This document shows positions 18,540 to 24,897 of a stretch of DNA of 24,897 nucleotides, piece after piece. The DNA lies in NCBI GenBank assembly GCA_001586965.3, contig LUCW03000900.1, positions 1 to 24,897 of the forward strand, read 5' to 3'. A program made the translations under genes and the position numbers. The stretch is from Sphaeroforma sirkka. Its lineage: Eukaryota > Opisthokonta > Ichthyosporea > Ichthyophonida. Within the stretch, counting starts at the first letter, position 1, and every line of letters begins with the position of its first letter. The notes under the pieces were generated by a model. That model ran no database searches. It worked only from the letters and a program-made list of their open reading frames with translations, and was not told the DNA's origin.

Positions 18540-18960
18540 ACCGATTGGATGCTAAATAAGAAATGGTTTAACCTCGCTCAATCACGATGGGGTCCATTTA
18601 CTGTTGATATGTTTGCCGCAGAACATAACAAACAGGTTTCTGAATATAGGTCGTTGACTCATCCTAAAGGTGATGCATTTCAGCTTGACTTATCAAAGCA
18701 TAATGCGTGGGCTAACCCACCTTGTCAACTTATCGCACAGTTGTTAAATTATGTTAATATTACTAAATCTACCATTACGCTGTGTTGTCCCTTACGTAAC
18801 TCCGACCCATGGATACGTGATTTAATTAATATGATTCAAGACGAACCTATTTATGTCGACCGTGAAACCGACACGTTCTTGTATCAGGGATCCTATTCTA
18901 TTAAGAAGACGCCTTGGAAACACACCATTGTTTGTCGCATCGGTCCTGCAGGTACCACTA
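18540..18960 (+). pseudogene. Dam-like (N6-adenine methylase-type) domain in pol, LTR copy 1 (fossil)
   Basis: Between RNase H and integrase: RWGPFTVDMFAAEHNKQ, then DAFQLDLSKHNAWANPPC, then a hydrophobic strand (ITLCCPL). The VDMFA block plus N-PP-C resembles the Dam-like domain of DIRS elements and some gypsy elements, derived from phage adenine methylases (catalytic motif N/D-P-P-Y/F/W). Here the last residue is Cys, so activity is doubtful. Not every Ty3/gypsy element has it. Confidence 0.65.
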
Positions 18961-19104
18961 AGTGGAAACCCTCAACCGAATTCTTAGCTAAACTAGAGGA
19001 GTCTAAAGAGTTTGAACAAAAGCTCAAGACTCGTACAACACATGCACCCAACAAGATTGCAGTCGAGGTAATGCCGATTGAAACGGCATTAGATCGTAAA
19101 AAAC

Positions 19105-20160
19105 ATGGAACTAGCTAAGGCCATGGATCAAAGACTCAAAACTCTAAGAGAACCTGAAGCTCGCACTCAACTACTTAAAGCGCTGCTTAAAGAACAGCCA
19201 GGAGTGGCGAAACAACTGAAGAAGATACTTCAACAATCCAATGTTGTCAATTATGTATCTCAGGACTCTACCCCTCCTGATACTGAGGTTGCCCTTTCCA
19301 ACAGGACTATGGTTCATCCAGCCAGCGTTACGCAGAATCTGACTGACTTAGAGGAGCTCGAAAGTAGAGTTAAAATTATACATAATTTAACGCATCGAGC
19401 ATATGAGCATACTTATAAAATGGCTATTCGTGCAGGGCTTGATCACCCGGCGCTGAAAGAAACCATACGTGAAGTATACCGACGCTGTACTGATTGTGAA
19501 AAGAACCAGATCAAGCGATACGGTTGGGCACCCCTAAAAAGTGTGACAGAAGACCAACCGATGCGCCGAGTCATAGTCGATTTGGTTAAACTCCGCGATC
19601 CAAGCATACTGGCGATGTATATATCTGTCATTTCTTATGTGTGGCTTCGGGCTATAACTTGCTTTATGCAATACCGAACAAACGTCCACAAACAGTGGCA
19701 GAATTATGCTATCACGTCTTTAATGACTTCGGTTTCCCCGAGTACTATGTTCTGATAACGGTAGTGAGTTTTGTTGTACCGACGTAATGGAGGCACTTAT
19801 ACTCGTATCAGGCATGACCCATAGGCGTGGTGTTCCTTACAAACCTCAAACGCAGGGTGCAAATGAGACACGTCATAGAGAACTTAAGAAACTCTTGCGT
19901 ACCGCACTAGACGACGTTGAGGATATGTGGCCTTATCATTTGAAATGGGTTCAGACTCAAATGAATAACTGCATGAATCCTCAAACTGGAACACTCCCGT
20001 TTCACTATTTCTTTGGCCGCTATAGTGAATTACAAGCAACGTTTGATAAAACTGCGCCCGAGAAACACGCTACCCCGTGGCTTCAAAGATCGAGCATATG
20101 CAGAACGTTGTTTACCCTGTTTACTCGAGCACAAGAATCGCGTCCTACTTAAAGCGTATG
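19105..20160 (+). pseudogene. Integrase part of LTR copy 1 (fossil)
   Basis: The N-terminal zinc-binding module is visible as THRAYEHT followed by CTDCEKNQ (HHCC type), near 19390-19505. The core follows, with the VDLVKLRD region for the first Asp and the second Asp in an SDNGSEF-type block near 19753. The third acidic residue is in PQTQGANETRHRELKKLLR (near 19845-19895), a hallmark of Ty3/gypsy integrases. The enzyme inserts the DNA copy into the genome. Broken. Confidence 0.85.
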
Positions 20161-20819
20161 ACCGATGGAATAACACTAAGAACATTGTTCAGTTCAAAGT
20201 CGGCGATTACGTTAACATTATAAATCGAAACGCCAACGTTACCGAACTCTCTTCTAAGACGATAGGACCTTTTGTTATTTCCTACCATGATGAGAAGAGT
20301 GATACTTACGAAGTGAATAACATTGATGGTACTAGCGCAACCAATCTAGGCACTCACCGTATCCCTACCTCCGAACTCTCATTCGCTCGCTCATTTGATT
20401 CTGATGTACCAGTTATGGAGTCACAAGTCAAAGATATAATTGACAAAACATCCGAAGACGGTTACACTTACTACAAGACCCGTTTCATGGATGGGACAGT
20501 AGCTTGGCTAACCTCCGATGCATTTCGTGAATCTCGCGACTTTCTTCGTATCTTTAATAAGAAATGGAATAAGCGTTTACATAAGAACACACGAGATAAA
20601 CGAAAAGGGTTTCCTCAGGTGACTACAAACCCTGACGGATCTGAAATTCCCTATTTGCCACCTACTTCCTACGTGACTAAACTTTCTGATCTGCTTACCA
20701 ACAGTGCAGAAAATTGTTCAAACTTACTTACTAATGAAGAACAGCCTTTGGCTAATACCTTACCAAATAATAAACGTAAAGGCGCCTACATCGGAAATGG
20801 TTACTGGACCAAATACTAA
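20160..20819 (+). pseudogene. Integrase C-terminus with GPF and chromodomain-like tail, LTR copy 1 (fossil)
   Basis: FKVGDYVNI and TIGPFVIS form the GPY/F-type module that follows many gypsy integrase cores. It is followed by a stretch (VKDIIDK, YYKTRFMDG, VAWLTSDAF, FLRIFNKKW) that lines up with chromodomain spacing, including aromatic positions. Chromodomains steer chromovirus insertion to heterochromatin marks. The match is by eye only. Stop at 20817-20819. Confidence 0.6.
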
Positions 20820-20974
20820 ACGACATAGAGTACAACATGAGTCTTGAACTCGTACATATAGGCACATACTTACTCGATAAGTCATGACCGAAACCGTTTT
20901 TACTTTGGTTTTCGCTTTACCAACTAGATCGTATCTTAACGTACGTTCGTAGTTCTAAAAGCTACTGGGGGCTA
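20820..20974 (+). other. 3' non-coding strip with probable polypurine-type tract
   Basis: About 155 bp without a gene between pol and the LTR. The last bases, GCTACTGGGGGCTA (20961-20974), resemble the G-rich plus-strand primer sites found just before gypsy 3' LTRs. Confidence 0.6.
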
Positions 20975-21566
20975 TGTAGAAATACGGCTCGGTCAGTCTA
21001 AAATATCAAGATCAATTGAGATAATACATTGGTTTTTTATTTGTATTTTAAATAATTAGTACAAGCTCTTTTTTCCAATATTTCCAAAGTGTTCTAAATT
21101 CACTTTGATGGCTCCAATAGCCTGAGTATTTGGTATGACTCATCTACTTGGACCTATTTGAGACATTAGTAGATGTAGGATATTATAAACTAAATTTTAT
21201 AATCTCCGAACTACTACTTATTGATTTTGGTCCTCCCGCCAATCTCCAAAATCCAATAAGTCTTTTTTCTTTTTAACTTTTCTTCAGATGGAACTTTATT
21301 TATATCAGCTAATGTATTAACGTGACTTACGTTATTATGTCTATTTACAAATTAGGCAAGTGGTCATGAACATTTAGTACTTCTAGTGAAAATTATTCAA
21401 TAAAGAACAGCTAGAGGTACGCCCTGTGTGATCGAGGATATTTGGGCTCTTAACAAGAGGCGGTCCCGATCATTCTTACACAAGCTACCACTGCTAAATC
21501 TAACTGACTAAATAGTATTTTAGTTTAATATAGTTTGAAACCTAGTAATTTCCATCGAAGTTTACA
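20975..21566 (+). repeat. Middle LTR, shared by copies 1 and 2
   Basis: Second LTR, 592 bp, TG...CA, nearly identical to 13907-14500, with AATAAA at 21399-21404. It serves as 3' LTR of copy 1 and directly precedes the internal part of copy 2 without host DNA between them. Confidence 0.92.
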
Positions 21567-23155
21567 GAAGCCATTCCATTCAGCTCAAATCTTGGGGCCG
21601 AAGCTGAGGACGCCATAACTCGACAACGAGTGGCTGGATCCTCTCAATCTCAACGCCAATTGAACCGCACTGAAGCGCTCTTGAAGGAGCTAGCGGCAGC
21701 GGCAGTTGTGGACCCCTCTATCGTGTCCCACTTGGCTGATATTCTTCCTATACCGAAGAAGAAGAAAAAAAAATTCGGGCCGGGTTTCGAACCCGAGACC
21801 TACTGGTTTACCAGCCAGTATGTTTACCACTAAGCCAATTACCACTGGCGAGAGAGATAATATTTCAAAATTTAATCTCTATAGCTCTGATGCTACCATC
21901 GACCATCCTCTTGACAAACCCTAACCCTGTCAGAGGATATGATCGTATGGAACTCGATGAGGCTTACCATCCTCGTAATATCGACCCTCATTTGCCAACT
22001 AACCCTGGTAATCACGATTTTGGCAATCGCTACACCAGTACCTCGTTAGAGAGTTCCCGCTCTAATCCTGAGGATGAGGAAGTGAGAACCAGACATACTC
22101 GTCTCAGGCTATTACGCTCTGGTATGCAAGTCCTTGAGGACCGTCTATTGAATGACTCTGACCTTGACGATAGGAAAGCGGATAACATTCGCTATCTAAT
22201 CGATAACAAGAGAAAGGAAATAGACACCATCTTGGCACTAGCAGCCCGTAGCACTGAGCATGAGCCTCGTGAACACTTAGAACCAAGCTTTATAAAGCAG
22301 CTAGGTAACGCGCAGGCTGAGGTCGATTTCTCTACTAATGAGAGTACAGTGGAGACACTGAAGGCCTTCGACCAACTTAAGGAGTCTGCCAGCCTTAGGG
22401 ATAAGCAGATGATGAATGCCTTTATTCATTTCTGTGAGCCAGGTGAATGGCGAACTATCTTGAAGGCTCATGAGCCCAACTGGAAAGCCCTACCCTGGCA
22501 CCAGTTGCGTGATAATATACTTAACACCTTTTTTTTGAAGATGCACGTGACCGTGAACTTCTAGAGTCTCGCAAGTTCTTTGCGAACGATACCACTATTC
22601 AGGTGCTCTAGCTCATATGACACATATGAATACTCGGATGGGTGGTCGTACCTATACTGGCGAATATTTATTAATTTGTCAGATGATGGAGACTCTGGGA
22701 GCTAACCTCTTTAAGAAAGTCAATGATGACATCATCGCCTATGGTGATTTGCGATCTATGCCTTGGTCTGTCTTTTGAGAAGATAGTACACAAGCATACC
22801 AATTCCTCTACTAGAGTACTTAGTACCACGAGCTACACCCAGCCCACTAAGCGAAACGCAGTAGAGACTAATACTGCGCGTAGTACTAAGAAACCTCGCA
22901 CTACTACTGGAGGGGTACTGGCTCTACTTCTACCGAACCGAAGGTGATAAGAAGGTGAGAGCGCCTTGCAAGAAGTGTGGTTACAACCTCACAAAACGTA
23001 ATGGCAAGTGGAATGGTAGACACGACCCTGTTAAGTGTGCACCAGGCAAAGCCAGATTTTGGACACTATATGAAAGAGTGTGCTACTTGCAAAGGGTACT
23101 AACGGTTGGCACAAAGAGGATTGCAAGGACTTACCAGACGTCCAAGTTAAGCACT
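21567..23155 (+). pseudogene. gag: gag remainder of LTR copy 2 (fossil)
   Basis: Carries the middle and C-terminal gag parts seen in copy 1, including the charged helical region and the Cys/His knuckle region near 22965-23135. Broken. Confidence 0.75.
21774..21846 (-). tRNA. tRNA-like module inside gag, antisense, LTR copy 2
   Basis: The same module as at 15244-15316: A box at 21827-21837, B box at 21783-21793, 8-nt anticodon loop with GGT, and a shorter but still adequate T-run on the minus strand. Being at the same place in both copies, it belongs to this element lineage and is not an independent insertion. Confidence 0.6.
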
Positions 23156-23259
23156 GACAGTACCATATGTGCGCACTAGAGCAAGATTATGAGAAAATGT
23201 TCAATAAAATCTATACCAAAGGAGATGAACGTATCTTTCAAACAGTTTTCGTAAATGGA

Positions 23260-24897
23260 GAAAAAAGTTATGGCACTATTTGATCAGGGGCTGAAGTCTC
23301 TGCTATCTCATGCCGAGTAGCCTACGCTACAGATATGGCTGTCCATAACAGAAACAACTGATTTAATCTTGGGAAATGGCAAAGTTACTACTTGCGAACA
23401 AGCCATTGACTATGCACACATAATGCTGTCAGATAGAAGAGAAGTGAAGACTCACCTAATCGTTACTGACATGTCTCAGAAATACGATTTAATTATAGGT
23501 ATGACTGATCTTCTCAGTTTAGGTATAACACTCACTGGTCTGCCTAATGGGCTGACCCGAATAAAGATCAGTCAGATGATAATATGTTAAAGATACCTAA
23601 ACCTCCGGAAGGTGAAGCAAAGGATATGATTCCGCACTTCACCGATATAATTATGGACTTAATTATACAAAACAGGAAGATTGCAATAACTGACTGGTGT
23701 ATGTTTAAGTTCTCTAATGGGTACGTTAGACTTGACTTAACAAACGTCGACTTCTCTAAGTTAAAGTGTCCTTCACATAACTACGTGAGTTGGAGACACA
23801 AAGACGTTGTCAAAACCCAAATCGAAGATTGGTTAAAACAGGGTCTAGTGAAATCAATTATGATGCAACCCCAGTTAACTTAGCTCTCTTAGCGGTCGAT
23901 CAATATAAATCTGATGGAACGTTTAGTAAAACAAGAGTAGTACTAGACCTGTCGCCAATCAACAAACTAATTCCGCAACATAGTTTTCCCTTACCTAAGA
24001 TAAGCGAGATACTATGCAAAATGGAGGTGCGACTATCTTTTCCAAGATAGACTTAAAAGCTGCATTCCATCAACTACAAATATATCAGCCTCATAGGAAA
24101 TACTTTTCCTTTACTTGGCAAGGTAAAAGTACCAGTTTAAAGGTGCACCTGAAGGCTTACACATGTTACCTTCTTTCTTCCAACAAGTTATGATGGAACT
24201 ATTTGCGGACCTGTCGTATAACGTATCAGTCTATTTAGATGATATAGTTATCTTTACAAAGACAGCACATGAACATGCTAAACTCGTTAAAGAAGTCTTA
24301 AAGCGACTTAATCATGCTAAACTTAAGATTAACGAAGACAAGTGTTCTTTTGCTAAAGATACTATACACTTACTTGGCTACAAAGTATCTGCAGCAGGGG
24401 TAGAAATTGATCCTGGCAAGAAACAGTTTCTGTTGGATTTATCAACACCAATTACTGGAAGAGATGTGAACTCTGTGTGTGGGTTTGTTAACTTCTTCTC
24501 AGTTCGGTACCGCATCTTTCTCATTACTTAAAGCCTTTCAGTCACCTACGGCTGCACAAAGGACCTTTGGGAAAGCTTTGGACTAAAGAATGTGATGATG
24601 CATTTAAACTAGTCAAAAAAAAGTAATGGACGCACCCATCATGCAGTACCCTGTGGATGGTGTCCCATTCAAGTAGCAACCGACGCTTCAGATCGAGCGG
24701 TAGGTGGAGTGCTTTACCAAACGATAAATGGTAAACCGCGCTACATACAATTCTTTAGCAAGAGTTATAATAAGAGTCAACGGAATTACCCTACCGTTAA
24801 ACAAGAGCTCCTTGCTATAGTTACTGCGCTAAGACAGTTTAAAGACTACCTTTATGGAAGTTACTTTACTGTCGCCTGTGATCAAAGTCTTTAACAT
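23260..24897 (+). pseudogene. pol: pol of LTR copy 2: protease, RT, start of RNase H (fossil)
   Basis: YDLIIGMTDLLSLG (protease), RVVLDLSPINKLIPQ and YLDDIVIFTKT (RT), and YPTVKQELLAIVTALRQF (RNase H) are all visible and match copy 1. The Dam-like domain and integrase would lie beyond the window. Broken. Confidence 0.85.

Larger units (their letters stand above)
13907..21566 (+). mobile_element. Ty3/gypsy-type LTR retrotransposon, copy 1, broken
   Basis: A fossil of about 7.66 kb with two LTRs of 594 and 592 bp starting TG and ending CA. The order protease, RT, RNase H, integrase defines Ty3/gypsy (Metaviridae-like). Extra parts are a Dam-like domain between RNase H and integrase and a chromodomain-like C-terminus. 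The LTRs differ by only a handful of substitutions, so it is young. It is interrupted in about ten places. I found no convincing tRNA primer site just after the 5' LTR. The right LTR is shared with, or fused to, copy 2. Confidence 0.92.
20975..24897 (+). mobile_element. Ty3/gypsy-type LTR retrotransposon, copy 2, incomplete and broken, runs off the window
   Basis: Same family and orientation as copy 1, nearly identical base for base: LTR, gag remainder (to about 23155), protease (about 23260-23560), RT (about 23640-24500 with YLDDIVIF near 24232) and the beginning of RNase H up to the window edge. Its internal part does not contain all of gag. It is broken in more than ten places. Very high identity to copy 1 points to a recent duplication, recombination between LTRs, or an assembly artefact. 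Confidence 0.9.

Overview
The window reads as the end of a eukaryotic chromosome or contig packed with selfish DNA; I recognise no host housekeeping gene. It has LINEs with an APE-type endonuclease, a Ty3/gypsy-type LTR element, Pol III-type tRNA-like boxes, long (TA)n, satellites and plant-type telomere repeats (CCCTAAA on this strand, TTTAGGG on the other). TTTAGGG telomeres occur in green plants and algae, oomycetes and other stramenopiles, and dinoflagellates, among others. I cannot place the species. The LINE reverse transcriptase also resembles those of early-diverging fungi, a weak impression only.

Layout: 1-2266 is a GC-rich array of CCCTGGG/CCTGGG units, same length and phase as CCCTAAA; I think it is a telomere, very possibly miscalled by nanopore basecalling. 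2268-4031 is the 3' part of a LINE (copy A) followed by degenerate telomere repeats (4032-4111). About 4170-6515 is a satellite of roughly 105 units of 22 bp, open in three frames but not coding. 6516-12006 is a near full-length LINE (copy B): an antisense tRNA-like stretch, ORF1 with a coiled coil, and ORF2 with endonuclease, reverse transcriptase and a C-terminal zinc knuckle; ORF1 and ORF2 meet in an ATGA overlap. It ends in (CCCTAAA)n, into which LINE copy C (12028-13491) is directly joined, again ending in telomere-like repeats. 13516-13906 is (TA)n.

From 13907 to the right edge lies a tandem LTR-internal-LTR-internal arrangement of one young Ty3/gypsy family. The first copy (13907-21566) has both LTRs and recognisable gag, protease, RT, RNase H, a Dam-methylase-like domain, integrase and a chromodomain-like tail; it is broken in about ten places. 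The second shares the middle LTR and leaves the window in its RNase H region. Both carry an antisense tRNA-like module with good A and B boxes and a Pol III-type T-run, inside gag.

The main idea: the three LINEs all point the same way, sense 3' end towards the interior, and all join CCCTAAA repeats there. This is the geometry expected if their cDNA is primed from the telomere G-strand, as in Zepp, HeT-A or TRAS/SART-like systems. Conserved hairpins in the 3' UTR, one with a changed sequence but the same pairing in both LINE subfamilies, may be the RNA signal for it. Pervasive one-base length differences between near-identical copies suggest lightly polished long reads, so many broken frames may be artefacts.
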